Source of the DNA: UBA1794 sp031552405
GTDB lineage: Bacteria; Bacteroidota; Bacteroidia; Bacteroidales; Bacteroidaceae
Direction of reading: 5' to 3'
NCBI GenBank assembly: GCA_031552405.1
Contig: JAVBMN010000029.1
Span: forward strand, 1 to 64,000
DNA length: 64,000 nt
Shown piece by piece: positions 8,701 through 16,679 of the stretch. Within the stretch, counting starts at the first letter, position 1; each line of letters begins with the position of its first letter. Below the pieces are notes generated by a model, which saw only the letters and a program-made list of their open reading frames with translations, was not told the DNA's origin and searched no databases. A program made the translations under genes and the position numbers.

Positions 8701-10343
8701 TTGGACAGGAAGATACGGCCTACGCCGGGCTTGTCGATCTTAGGTGATCTGGCTGTACCCGGGCTGTTCAGTACTTCGCTCAGGAGGTCGCCGTCCCAGT
8801 AGATGCGGAAATTGAGGTCGCCCCAAGCTATAAGATCGCTGATTTCGCTGATAGCCTTGTCGGCCACCGAACTCATCATGCCCGTGTTCACGGAGCGACC
8901 CTGGCTGCCGGGATAACTGTTGGTAAAGTTGGCCATAAGCCCACGGCCGTCATCGGCTGTTCCCTGCGAGCGGTAGTATAGCTCAGAGGTAGTGGCGTTG
9001 CGGTAGTTCATGTTGGGCGAACTTTCGTTGCAGGTAAACTGCTCCAAGCCGAAACGATAGGGGTCAAAATCACTACAGTGCTGTGCATCGCCATGGCCTA
9101 GGCCAGTGGTGGAAAGACCTTTACCGTTGTCGTCAAACGTCATGGAACCGAACACGATTTCGTCGCGCCCGTCCATGTCCACATCCTGAATAGCGAAATT
9201 ATGGTAGCCTTGTCCGAACCAGGGGCTTGATCCTATGTTGTTGGTCCAGTACCAGCGCTGGGTGATTTTGTGAGTGACGGGATCTACATCGTAGGCTCCA
9301 AATTTATGACGCGTGTAGCAGCCACGGCCGAGGAAGATAGAGGGTTTCTTGCCATCCAGATAGGGGGCACCGAAGTAGTGCTTGTTGGCGCGGTGACCAC
9401 CATCACCGTCCTTACCCCACACGCCTAAATTGCTTTCGCCTGTTTCATAGCGCTTCAGCGGGTAGGTCATCCAACCCTTATTATTGTCGCCAATGGGATA
9501 GGGCTCGCCTGTCTGGCCATTTATATAAAGGAGGTATTCGTTACCCACGCTGGTGTATTCCGTATTGGCTACTTTGCGGGAGTCGTATTCGGGGCTGTCG
9601 CCGATGGTTACAGTTTCTCCGTTGGCCTTATGGATAATCATATTATCGGCACCGCGTAGCAGCACCTCGGCTTTGCCGTCCATGTCCCAGTCAAAAGCAA
9701 TGGCGTCCCACTGCTCGTCGGGGCCAGCCAGCATGTTAGGACCAAGGTCGATCCACCACAAACGTTCGCCCGTGAGGGTGATCACCTCAATACGGTTAAA
9801 GCGGCTGGTGTTGGTGGTTATATAGCGGTCACCCGTGTAGTTACGCTTGCAGATAAGTTCTATCTGCCCGTCACCATTCACATCGGCTGCCACCACATCA
9901 TTGAACTCGTACGTCGAAGTGGCATCGAGTCCGGCACGGTCTGTTGCGGTCTTTGCGGCGATATCAAGATAACCTGTGGTAAAGCCGGTAAGGCTATATT
10001 TGTCTGTACCGGTCCAGCGGGTTACCTCGTCGCATCTTTCGCCTTCCGCACTCCGTACTACGGGTGCTATCTGGTATTTGGTGGTGGCAGTACCAGTAGG
10101 GTGAACGAAGTTGGACACTTTCAGGTTTTCGGCGATCTTAGAGCCGTTGGCGTAGACATTGTAGGTCACGTCGTAATATTCTTCGCCCAGAATGCGCCAA
10201 CTGATAAAGTTGCCACTTCCGTTTTGAGCAATTGTAGCCACCAGGCCACGGTCGAGTCTATCCATAAAACGCTGTGCATGAGCCGTGAAGACTACTGCAA
10301 GAAGCATGGACAAAAGAAAGATTTTCGGTTTAAAATTCATCAT
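5721..10343 (-). CDS. PL11 rhamnogalacturonan lyase with autotransporter-type repeats
   Basis: A 1540-residue secreted protein. Residues 1-23 form a signal peptide (cleavage after AHA). Residues about 24-640 match family PL11 rhamnogalacturonan lyases (YesW/YesX type): a beta-propeller with calcium-binding aspartate loops (DVNGDGQ, DWDMDGKAE, DVDMDGRDE, GDILGDWREE). PL11 enzymes cleave the rhamnose-galacturonate backbone of pectin by beta-elimination. After a strand-rich linker, about residues 960-1400 carry repeats of the passenger-associated transport type (GTGTLTVKTDNSYTGGT and degenerate copies). The last 70 residues resemble a degraded T9SS-type sorting domain (ISIYTLEGDYI...GVYIVNADGRTAKISV). 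No outer-membrane beta-barrel follows. The gene looks monocistronic with its own terminator. Confidence 0.85.
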   Translation of the reverse strand: MMNFKPKIFLLSMLLAVVFTAHAQRFMDRLDRGLVATIAQNGSGNFISWRILGEEYYDVTYNVYANGSKIAENLKVSNFVHPTGTATTKYQIAPVVRSAEGERCDEVTRWTGTDKYSLTGFTTGYLDIAAKTATDRAGLDATSTYEFNDVVAADVNGDGQIELICKRNYTGDRYITTNTSRFNRIEVITLTGERLWWIDLGPNMLAGPDEQWDAIAFDWDMDGKAEVLLRGADNMIIHKANGETVTIGDSPEYDSRKVANTEYTSVGNEYLLYINGQTGEPYPIGDNNKGWMTYPLKRYETGESNLGVWGKDGDGGHRANKHYFGAPYLDGKKPSIFLGRGCYTRHKFGAYDVDPVTHKITQRWYWTNNIGSSPWFGQGYHNFAIQDVDMDGRDEIVFGSMTFDDNGKGLSTTGLGHGDAQHCSDFDPYRFGLEQFTCNESSPNMNYRNATTSELYYRSQGTADDGRGLMANFTNSYPGSQGRSVNTGMMSSVADKAISEISDLIAWGDLNFRIYWDGDLLSEVLNSPGTARSPKIDKPGVGRIFLSNAGNMNNDSKNNPCMSGDILGDWREEIVIRNGTGMRIYTSNYTTTYRIPTLWHDHGYRQAMVWETIGYNQPPHVSYFLGELEGITMAPPTLTTTGRELVAGDGTIGSSYNDKQVLVHENQDNAITVQEGARPWNVIFNAPSWTQGQNNSETSTKIAPVSQSYTTTVSGGAFAGPMRLIKQGEGELILPAVEQKYTGNTDVWNGTLTFNGKLLSSTLWLNRHTSLNSNGGQFRCIKADYNATIRPGGKGTIGTITTDSLILGFGSRLQIDLSNDLKADQINTKLLKIETKSWNYGPKYLTPVIEFVIKDLTTGIYDLGEVATLTGSLSDIVIEGVSTSKKAALSYTNNHLYLTIADIREAASIIWNGKESAVWDFALSNNFTSATDPTATTEYFVTGDKVLFNATGSQKSVSLKGELEADSIIVDGTAAYTFGGTGSIIGTSTLVKRGTGTLTVKTDNSYTGGTRISGGTLVVSSLSNANLALGQLGGVNTAAAKFVIENGATLQTSGTVTQGSPMQMAGEDGGVINNAGDFVVNKAISGTTLTKKGAGWMKLNINNTVDRFIVAAGTVQCVASTVPGKTVEFQGGALLENAGSSYAIEVPKGKTGSQTLVNTASFSNKVTGEGTLTINCPVIKGTGWYATRTRIQGNWSQFTGIIKAVGSYGTDDPGPRFTLDASTGLANGTLDIASTTTVQNTGKTFTIGKVSGGGKLGGFASFANDGASGTNTWKLGNESDWSWSGIVTDNSNFTKIGSGKVSFTGAHDHTGTTIIEAGQLHISGNTVKLGTGALTVKTGATLSGVTGTGALSNSAYTISSGATLLVGTTATATTGTLNFGNKSVTIAKDAVVEFGISSAKSYTTLKNINKFTMNGTIRIHWSTWEPAVGDSIQLFQDVVTFAGTPVMESLVIDAEKGLYWDASELETKGFLRVIFMPTGLNKVEAQLTNVYVVDGKVIVPGANEISIYTLEGDYIAPETRLTTGVYIVNADGRTAKISVE

Positions 10344-10432
10344 GAGATAGTTATTATTTAGGTTAGTTTAGCTCATCGTCGGGGCAAAAAGTAAATCAAT
10401 GTAAGTTCCTTATTGCAAAGGCAATAATAGGG

Positions 10433-10440
10433 CAAAGGTA
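10433..10440 (-). promoter_or_regulatory. Bacteroides-type -7 box for the PL11 lyase
   Basis: On the - strand this reads TACCTTTG, a TAnnTTTG match about 90 bp before the lyase start. The rest of the 10344-10521 gap shows nothing else I can name, and no -33 box is clear. Confidence 0.45.
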
Positions 10441-10521
10441 ATTGTTTTTCCGGATATCTACTAATTGGAGTGCTAAAAATCAGTCGATTGGGGCGATATC
10501 CCCTGTTTTTTAACGATTTCT

Positions 10522-12567
10522 TTAGCGACGTGTTACTACTCTGTCGCCCAGATGCTTGTCCATGAGAGCCCGTATGTCCTGCAGTTTTTTGATGCGTGCC
10601 ATGCTTTTATCCAGCATTTCGGGGTCTTGGGCGTATTGAGGATCCTGCAGGGCGCGGATAAGCTTTTTGAGCTCGGTGGCTACCATGTAGATCTTGTAAT
10701 CGGCTATGAGGCGGGGTGCCAGTTCGTAGAGCCGTTCTTCGTCGGTGAGGATGGTTTGGCCCCCGCGGGTGAAGATCTTGCTCAGTACATCGCGGTCGGT
10801 AGCCAGGTGTGTGGCCAGCCGACTGATGACGGGGTCTAGGTGCTGGGTGAAGTACCGCTCGCTCTCGAAGCCTTGCTGGTGGAGGTTTTGGAGGGCCTCT
10901 TCCAGTATGCGGCGGTGCAGGGCCGACTGGAAGGGCAGGTTATCCTCCTGTATGGACAGGTGGATGTACTCGGTTACGGAGAGGGGTTGCACATGTCCTT
11001 GCTCGTCTTCGATGTTGCACACTATTTTCTCACCATAGCGCACCAGCAGTTTTACCAGCAGCAGTTCCTGTTCGCTGCATTCTTCGCTTTGTATGGCGAC
11101 GGGGGTGGGTGCAGGGGTGCCCGATGGGTTGAAAGGAGGCAGGTCATTGCCCTCGGCAAAGAGGTCGGGCGGTGGCATATCCGGCCCGCCTTCCGGCATC
11201 GTCGGGGGAGAGGCGATCTGGTTTGTGGTAGGGGTGTCTGCGGTGCGGGGTTTGTTTTCCTTGCGGTGTTTTACGGCTTTGTTTACGGCATCCAGCAGCA
11301 GGGCTTCTTCAATCTGCATGAGCTGGCTACACTCCCGCATATACACGGAGCGTACGATGGTCTCGGGTATCATGGAGATGCTCTGTACGATGTCCTTGAT
11401 GAGGGTGGCTCGCTTCATGGGGTCGCGTCCGGCATCTTCCAGCAGGAGGGCAGTTTTGAAGCGTATAAAGTCTTTCTCGTTGGCGGCGATGTATTCCTGG
11501 AAGGCGGTGGCGTTGTGCTTGCGGGCGAAGGAGTCGGGGTCGTCGCCATCAGGCAGTAGCAGTACTTTCACGCTCATGCCTTCTTCCAGCAGCATGTCGA
11601 TGCCTCGGATGGAGGCCTTGATGCCGGCCATGTCTCCGTCGTACAGCACGGTGATATTGTTGGTAAAGCGGTGGATGAGTCGTATTTGTCCGGTGGTGAG
11701 GGCGGTACCCGAGGAGGCTACCACGTTCTCGATACCTGCCTGGTGCATGGAGATCACGTCGGTATATCCTTCTACCAGGAAGCAGCGGTCTTGCTTTACG
11801 ATGGCTTGCCGGGCCAGGTACATGCCGTACAGCTCGTGGCTTTTGCGGTAGATCTCGGACTCTGGGGAGTTTACGTACTTGGCTACTTTCTTGTCGGACG
11901 ACAGGGTGCGCCCGCCAAAGGCTACTACCTTGCCCGAAAGGGTGTGTACCGGGAACATGACGCGCCCGTGGAAGCGGTCTACCAGCGAGTGGTCGTCTTT
12001 CTCATAACACAGGCCGGTCTTGAGCAGGAAGTCGCGCTTATAGCCTTTGTGCAGTGCTGCCTGGGCCAGAGCATCCCAGCTCTTGGTACAGAAGCCGAGC
12101 TGGAATTTGCGAATGATGTCGTCCCTGAATCCGCGTTGGCGGAAGTAGGCCAGTCCCACGGTTTGTCCTTCTACATGCTCAAAGAGGGTGTGCTGGAAGT
12201 AATCGCGGGCATAGTCATTTACTATGAAGAGGCTTTCCCGGAGGCTGGCGGCCTGCTTTTCCTCGTCGCTCTGCTCGCGCTCCTGAATCTCGATGCCGTA
12301 CTTGCGGGCCAGCCATTTCAGGGCTTCCACATAGCTGATCTGCTCATGCTTCATGAGGAAGTGTACCACGTTGCCGCCTTCGCCGCAACTGAAGCACTTG
12401 CACAGCTGCTTGGCGGGGGATACGCTGAAGGAAGGGGTACGTTCGTTGTGGAAGGGGCACAGGCCGGTGTAGTTGACCCCGCGTTTGCGCAGGGTGACGA
12501 ATTCGGACACCACCTCCACGATGTTGGCGGTGTCCATGATGCGGTCTATGGTGAGCTGGTCGATCAT
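10522..12567 (-). CDS. dnaG: DNA primase
   Basis: DnaG makes RNA primers at the replication fork. The 681-residue product has the N-terminal CHC2 zinc finger (C37, H40, C58, C61), the central primase/TOPRIM fold with catalytic E266 (FLVEGYTDV at 263-271) and metal-binding acidic motifs (YDGDMAG; LPDGDDPDSFA). A proline-rich linker at about 450-500 leads to a C-terminal region that would contact the replicative helicase. Length is normal for Bacteroidota. The ATG at 12567 starts two residues before the conserved helix. It is transcribed alone, with a -7 box close upstream. Confidence 0.96.
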   Translation of the reverse strand: MIDQLTIDRIMDTANIVEVVSEFVTLRKRGVNYTGLCPFHNERTPSFSVSPAKQLCKCFSCGEGGNVVHFLMKHEQISYVEALKWLARKYGIEIQEREQSDEEKQAASLRESLFIVNDYARDYFQHTLFEHVEGQTVGLAYFRQRGFRDDIIRKFQLGFCTKSWDALAQAALHKGYKRDFLLKTGLCYEKDDHSLVDRFHGRVMFPVHTLSGKVVAFGGRTLSSDKKVAKYVNSPESEIYRKSHELYGMYLARQAIVKQDRCFLVEGYTDVISMHQAGIENVVASSGTALTTGQIRLIHRFTNNITVLYDGDMAGIKASIRGIDMLLEEGMSVKVLLLPDGDDPDSFARKHNATAFQEYIAANEKDFIRFKTALLLEDAGRDPMKRATLIKDIVQSISMIPETIVRSVYMRECSQLMQIEEALLLDAVNKAVKHRKENKPRTADTPTTNQIASPPTMPEGGPDMPPPDLFAEGNDLPPFNPSGTPAPTPVAIQSEECSEQELLLVKLLVRYGEKIVCNIEDEQGHVQPLSVTEYIHLSIQEDNLPFQSALHRRILEEALQNLHQQGFESERYFTQHLDPVISRLATHLATDRDVLSKIFTRGGQTILTDEERLYELAPRLIADYKIYMVATELKKLIRALQDPQYAQDPEMLDKSMARIKKLQDIRALMDKHLGDRVVTRR

Positions 12568-12577
12568 TTTGACTGTA

Positions 12578-12585
12578 CAAAGATA
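12578..12585 (-). promoter_or_regulatory. Bacteroides-type -7 box for dnaG
   Basis: The - strand reads TATCTTTG, a full TAnnTTTG match ending 10 bp before the dnaG ATG. That would give a very short leader. Confidence 0.45.
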
Positions 12586-12947
12586 CTACTTTTTGGGGTC
12601 TTACTTTTCTTTGACGCAAAGAAAAAAGCGAAAAAGTGAGAGCAGAGGGAAAGCTTGCTTTCATTATGCAGAGCGTGAGCTTTTTATCAAAAAGTAAGCA
12701 AAAGAAACTTTTCCGCTGTGTCCTCTACGCTACTCCGCACCGGCCTCGGTCACTGAGCGGAAGAACTCGCTGCGCTCAGACAGCTTCCGCTCTGGTCGTT
12801 CCCTCAGCCGATGCTCCGCTTTACGCTGCGAGGACAAGGCGGAGGTACGCTCCGTTGGAGCGTTTACATACAGCATAGAGGGCTTACGCGAGGATGGGGG
12901 TTTCCTCTTGTTTTAATTTTCGCTGCTTTTCTAAAAGAGCGAGAGTT
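12586..12947. other. Non-coding, repeat-like gap between dnaG and the KilA-N gene
   Basis: No supported gene in about 360 bp. The left part holds a perfect palindrome around CTTTGACGCAAAG and A/T-run-rich DNA; the middle is unusually GC-rich with near-repeats (CGCTCAGAC, CCGCTCTGG, GCTCCGC, CGCTCCG). A + strand frame (12636-12878) stays open but is rich in Arg/Ser with no domain, like translated GC-skewed repeats. I suspect a dispersed Bacteroidales intergenic repeat, which needs a genome comparison to confirm. Confidence 0.4.
12605..12625. repeat. Perfect 9-bp inverted repeat with 3-nt centre
   Basis: TTTTCTTTG (12605-12613), ACG, CAAAGAAAA (12617-12625). It lies 38 bp upstream of dnaG and could be a hairpin or an operator. 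The + strand continues AAGCG, so it is not a classic terminator. Confidence 0.5.
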
Positions 12948-13754
12948 TTACTTCAACATGTTTCTTCCCTTAACCTCCGCCAAAACTCGCATTTGCTGAA
13001 TGGCAATCCGGTTCAATTTGATTAGTCGGTCATGTTGGGAAAGCCTCTCATTGATAAATACAGCATTAAGGTTTTCCATATTTGACAGGCAGATCAACTC
13101 ATTTATCGTTGCGTAGTCGCGGATATTGCCTTTAAGGTCTGGATTGGCTTCCCGCCAATCCTTTGCCGTCATTCCGAACAGTGCCATATTGAGCACGTCA
13201 GCTTCGCTGGCATAAATAATTGAGGTTTGTTTTGCCGTGAGTTCGGTGGGGATCAAATTGTGCTTAATAGCGTCTGTATGAATATGGTAATTGATCTTGG
13301 CCAGTTCTCTCTTTGCAGACCAACCCATTGACCTCTGTTCTTCTTCTTTGAGCCGTTGGAATTCTTTAACGAGATATAACTCAAACTCTATCGAGATCCA
13401 ACTTGCGAATTTGAAAGCAATATCTTTGTGGGCAAATGTTCCACCATAGCGCCCTGATTTTGAAATCAGACCAAAAGCATTTGTTTTCTCGATCCATTTC
13501 TGAGGTGAAAGAGTGAAAGCATTTAATCCTGCTTCCTTTCTAAACCCCTCGAATTCGAGGGGGTTAAAATCCGGATTATAAAGATATTCCCACATCCCCA
13601 GATACTCAATAGTGTTTCTGTTCCGCATCCAGTTGCCAATCACGGTGTTAGGCTCATTTGTTTTAAATTTGGCTATGTCGGTGATAGAAACATAATCCAT
13701 GCCATTTTGTTGGATAATAGCTATATCCTTATCTTTTACACTTATTTTTGCCAT
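12948..13754 (-). CDS. KilA-N domain protein
   Basis: A 268-residue protein with an N-terminal KilA-N DNA-binding domain (about residues 1-115; YVSITDIAKFK, an NWMRNRNTIEYLGMWE-type segment, and KTNAFGLISKSGRYGGTFAHKDIAFKFASW). The C-terminal half (about 150-268) is helical with a conserved-looking ADVLNMALFGMTAKDWR segment. KilA-N occurs in phage and large-virus regulators and is common as stand-alone chromosomal genes in Bacteroidota; the function is unknown. It is single, flanked by non-coding DNA on one side and a hairpin on the other, and phage-like in origin. With the Bro-N remnant it is one of two antirepressor-type genes in the first 14 kb. Confidence 0.82.
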   Translation of the reverse strand: MAKISVKDKDIAIIQQNGMDYVSITDIAKFKTNEPNTVIGNWMRNRNTIEYLGMWEYLYNPDFNPLEFEGFRKEAGLNAFTLSPQKWIEKTNAFGLISKSGRYGGTFAHKDIAFKFASWISIEFELYLVKEFQRLKEEEQRSMGWSAKRELAKINYHIHTDAIKHNLIPTELTAKQTSIIYASEADVLNMALFGMTAKDWREANPDLKGNIRDYATINELICLSNMENLNAVFINERLSQHDRLIKLNRIAIQQMRVLAEVKGRNMLK

Positions 13755-13774
13755 ACTTCGGTTGCAATGTTTAA

Positions 13775-13782
13775 CAAAGGTA
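13775..13782 (-). promoter_or_regulatory. Bacteroides-type -7 box for the KilA-N gene
   Basis: The - strand reads TACCTTTG, 20 bp before the ATG. It is a full TAnnTTTG match with no clear -33 partner. Confidence 0.4.
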
Positions 13783-13843
13783 TAAATCTCTATTGTTCTA
13801 ATAATAATTATCGGGATACTCCTGTTGAAGGATTTTCATGTAG

Positions 13844-13864
13844 GGGCAGGCCTTGCGCCTGCCC
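13844..13864. repeat. GC-rich inverted repeat after the FAS1-like gene
   Basis: GGGCAGGC (13844-13851) and GCCTGCCC (13857-13864) form an 8-bp stem with a 5-nt loop, starting 3 bp after the stop of the - strand gene. The motif resembles REP-like GGGGCAGGC hairpins common in bacterial intergenic DNA. No T-run follows, so it may protect the mRNA 3' end rather than terminate. Confidence 0.5.
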
Positions 13865-13867
13865 GCT

Positions 13868-15835
13868 TTAGAATGGGGTGTTATATATCGGTACCAGCTC
13901 GATGTTGTCAATACATAGTACTGAGTGGTAATAGCCTAATGAATTCTTTGTCATTTTGGAGCTCTCCACATAGACCCTTACGCTATGTAGAGATCTGTTG
14001 ATGTCTTCTGCACGCCAGCTGGAGCAGTCGTATGATTCTCCGTTATTCGGATCTCTTACATGGTGCTGGTACAACTCCTCCTCTTTTAGTTGCTGTATGA
14101 ATGCGCCGACTTCTATTTCAGCCAGTTTCATGCGGGTTACCTTTTCATCGCTTATGGGCATGGAGCAAAAGGGGATTTCGGTGTAGGTGGGTAGTTTTTC
14201 TTCGGCTCCTGAGGCATAACGTACGTAACCATTTACCAGTTTAGACTCTTTCTTATCGCTATAGAGGCTGGTGGGCAGGAAGTTTACATAGACGGCGTAT
14301 TTTCCTAAAGGAACGCCTGTAAAGTCGATTGCACATCGTACAGTGTCGTCTTTCATAGCGAAAAAGGTGTATTGGTTACCGGATATACTCCACCTCTCTT
14401 CTGCGTTTTGCCAGGTGCTGTCCATAGCATTGGCAAGGATCATGGGCAGGCTGTCGGTTTTCAGCGGGTGGATGGTAGGGTGTGTGTTACTTACCCATCC
14501 ATTGTACTCTTCGGCTTCTTTGTTTTGTAGTTTTGGGAGGGGGAACAGACTGTACACCTTGTCCAGAGCGTATACTATCCCGTCGGTGCAGAGGTGGGTC
14601 TTGACAATGTCTTCCGGGAGGATGGAGGCGTCGGGGAGGCAATCGGTGGGATCCAGTACCTCCGTCATGTTATGGAATTCCGAGGGGAGTATCATTCCTT
14701 TCCGGATGAGGTTTTGGGTGATCTGGGCGATCCATTTCTGTGGTACTTCCTCCCAAGTGTAGTAGACGTTGCCTGTCAGTGCATAGGCTTCGCTGCTGTA
14801 GTACAGCCATTCTCTCAGTACACTGTCCGTGGGGGCAAACAAGGTGCGCTGTACGGAGGGGTTTCTAGAGAGTTGCAGGGTGGGTATCAGAGGGTAATTT
14901 ATCTCGTACAGGTCAAGCGGATCATACATATCTTCCTGTAGGTTGAAGCTTGAGTGCATTTCGACGGGTATCAGGAGGGAGAGCGGGCACGGCATGGTCA
15001 GCTGCTCCACAAAGGAGTAGAAGAGGGAGCACTCCGGCATGCGGGCCAGTTGTTCCAGGGTACTAACGGGTACGATGAGTTCTTGCATTTCGTAGGCTGA
15101 GCCGTTGCAGCAGATGAATTCCTTGAACGGACTTACGGGTGGTATGCCACACAGGTAAAAGGGGGCTTGCAGGTTGGTGCCGGAGGGGAGTAATATGCGG
15201 CGGTCGGCCTCGTCCATCTGGGAGGTGAGTGGGGAAAGCTGTTGCGAGGGGTAGGCTTGTACGAGACCTGTTCCGATCTCGGAGGGTTTCAGGGCTATTT
15301 CGCTGTCGAACTGTAGGGTATGGCCGTTTATGAAGGAGGAGGCCTGGGATACCCAGAAGGGGCCTCTTACCAAGGATGCGTGTAGCAGGCGTTTCTTTTG
15401 TGCGATGCTCAGTGAGTCGTAGCAGTGTACGCCCCAGGCGTTGTCGCTGGCAAAGAAGCGCTCCCATGCCTCGTCGCTGGCGGGGAAGAGGGTGTAGTTG
15501 GGGGCATAGCTGTCCATCCGAATAAACTCATCAAGGAGTCGTATGGTATACTTGAAACGTCCGTCATAGAAGAGTGCGTGGCGGATGGGTACAGCTGACT
15601 TCTGGGGAATGATGCTGATGCTGTCCACATTTTGCGGGGTGCCGATGCACTGACCTTCGTACATTACAATGGGTTTCTCGTCGGCTTTTCCTACGTAGAA
15701 GTGGGGATTCTCCGTATATAGGGTTCCCAGGTTTGCCTTTTCTCCACTTTTGAAGTGTACCACAACGTGCTGTGCATACGTGGAAAGGGAGCAGGCAAGT
15801 AGTGCCAAGGCGGCGGATGTTATATATCTCTTCAT
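13868..15835 (-). CDS. Secreted FAS1 (fasciclin)-like protein
   Basis: A 655-residue exported protein. From the ATG at 15835 it has a clear signal peptide (MKRYITSAALALLACSLSTYA). Two regions look fasciclin-like: around residues 85-240 (YTLFPASDEAWERFF) and around 320-430 (RTLFAPTDSVLREW, later a TDGIVYALDKVYSLF end). The C-terminal third is strand-rich and unrecognised. FAS1 domains act in adhesion or extracellular assembly. The frame extends nine codons further upstream but would then overlap the preceding gene; the chosen start leaves a 13-bp gap and the signal sequence at the very N-terminus. It is translated after the 177-residue secreted protein, so the pair probably works together. Confidence 0.6.
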   Translation of the reverse strand: MKRYITSAALALLACSLSTYAQHVVVHFKSGEKANLGTLYTENPHFYVGKADEKPIVMYEGQCIGTPQNVDSISIIPQKSAVPIRHALFYDGRFKYTIRLLDEFIRMDSYAPNYTLFPASDEAWERFFASDNAWGVHCYDSLSIAQKKRLLHASLVRGPFWVSQASSFINGHTLQFDSEIALKPSEIGTGLVQAYPSQQLSPLTSQMDEADRRILLPSGTNLQAPFYLCGIPPVSPFKEFICCNGSAYEMQELIVPVSTLEQLARMPECSLFYSFVEQLTMPCPLSLLIPVEMHSSFNLQEDMYDPLDLYEINYPLIPTLQLSRNPSVQRTLFAPTDSVLREWLYYSSEAYALTGNVYYTWEEVPQKWIAQITQNLIRKGMILPSEFHNMTEVLDPTDCLPDASILPEDIVKTHLCTDGIVYALDKVYSLFPLPKLQNKEAEEYNGWVSNTHPTIHPLKTDSLPMILANAMDSTWQNAEERWSISGNQYTFFAMKDDTVRCAIDFTGVPLGKYAVYVNFLPTSLYSDKKESKLVNGYVRYASGAEEKLPTYTEIPFCSMPISDEKVTRMKLAEIEVGAFIQQLKEEELYQHHVRDPNNGESYDCSSWRAEDINRSLHSVRVYVESSKMTKNSLGYYHSVLCIDNIELVPIYNTPF

Positions 15836-15848
15836 AGTGGCTGGTGGT

Positions 15849-16382
15849 TTAAGGTTGTACATGGAACTTAAGAGATGCGCTGCTTCCGGGGAAATTTCCG
15901 GTAAGTGTCAGCAGGTAAATGCCTTGTGGCAGGTGTGTGAGGGGTATTTGTACCTCGCTTTCGGAGGAAAAGACGACTTCCCGGCTTTCCACAAAGAGGC
16001 CGGTGAGGGTGGACAGGCTTATACGCGCGTTGCACATGCTGAACGCAGTGCTTCCCTGCAGGGAGAGGAACCCGTTATTTTGATACAGGAAGATGGATGG
16101 GAGATCGCCGTTGTTGTCCTCTGCAGTCTGCAAATCGGTTGAAAGACCGGCAAAATAGATCTGCTGAAATCTTTCGTAGTCGCTACTCAGGGCGGGCTGG
16201 TCGTTTCGCCAGATTGCAACACTGTCCTCCCCAAAGGTGATGCGGAAGTGATTGCTGTTATCGTATCCGAAGTCGAAACTTTTGACATCCTGCATCGAGG
16301 AGAATACTACCGTGGTTCCGTACTGTGCTGATGCATAGCAGGCCGGTGACAAGAAAAGTAAGGAGAGTACTGCTTTTTTCAT
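15849..16382 (-). CDS. Small secreted protein with T9SS-like C-terminus
   Basis: A 177-residue protein with a signal peptide (about residues 1-19, PACYASA) and a C-terminal segment (residues about 115-177; NARISLSTLTGLFV... LPQGIYLLTLTGN) shaped like the beta-sandwich sorting domain of T9SS cargo. The middle has no recognised domain. It is the first gene of a two-gene unit with the FAS1-like gene 13 bp downstream. Whether the cell has a working T9SS cannot be judged from this window; the C-terminus could instead be a vestigial fold. Confidence 0.6.
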   Translation of the reverse strand: MKKAVLSLLFLSPACYASAQYGTTVVFSSMQDVKSFDFGYDNSNHFRITFGEDSVAIWRNDQPALSSDYERFQQIYFAGLSTDLQTAEDNNGDLPSIFLYQNNGFLSLQGSTAFSMCNARISLSTLTGLFVESREVVFSSESEVQIPLTHLPQGIYLLTLTGNFPGSSASLKFHVQP

Positions 16383-16410
16383 AGGCTTATGTTTTTACTG
16401 AGGTATCCTA

Positions 16411-16418
16411 CAAAGGTA
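16411..16418 (-). promoter_or_regulatory. Bacteroides-type -7 box for the secreted-protein pair
   Basis: The - strand reads TACCTTTG 28 bp before the start at 16382. It is a full TAnnTTTG match. Confidence 0.45.
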
Positions 16419-16679
16419 TGAAAAGGGAATGAATAAAGCAAGAGTTTCGTTCGGCCTTTTTAATCGTATTTTAGCTGCTTACCTATACGCGTAGGTTTCT
16501 GTCTACTGAATGACGGACCTAATCTGTTGGATGACAATATCTTGTCTTTGCTTTTTTGTGTGATGCGCGTAGGTTCTCGTTTTCTATTCGCGTATCCCAT
16601 AATAAGAAGTAATGAATAAGAGAATAAACAAATAAAAATATATGTGTTTTTGAAGTTGTTCTCTTTTTTTCTTTAATCC
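16419..16679. other. AT-rich gap with scattered CGCGTA motifs
   Basis: No gene is visible. CGCGTA appears at 16488-16493 (inside TACGCGTA), 16566-16571 and 16589-16594, the last two 23 bp apart; the first two are followed by GGTT. The rest is A/T-rich. It separates the AGGCCT array from the promoter of the secreted-protein pair. Confidence 0.35.

Noticed and set aside
11671..12639. 322-residue + strand frame
   Set aside because: It is antisense to dnaG, whose zinc-finger and TOPRIM motifs are clear.
12636..12878. 80-residue + strand gene
   Set aside because: Arg/Ser-rich, no domain, lies in a repeat-like non-coding block.
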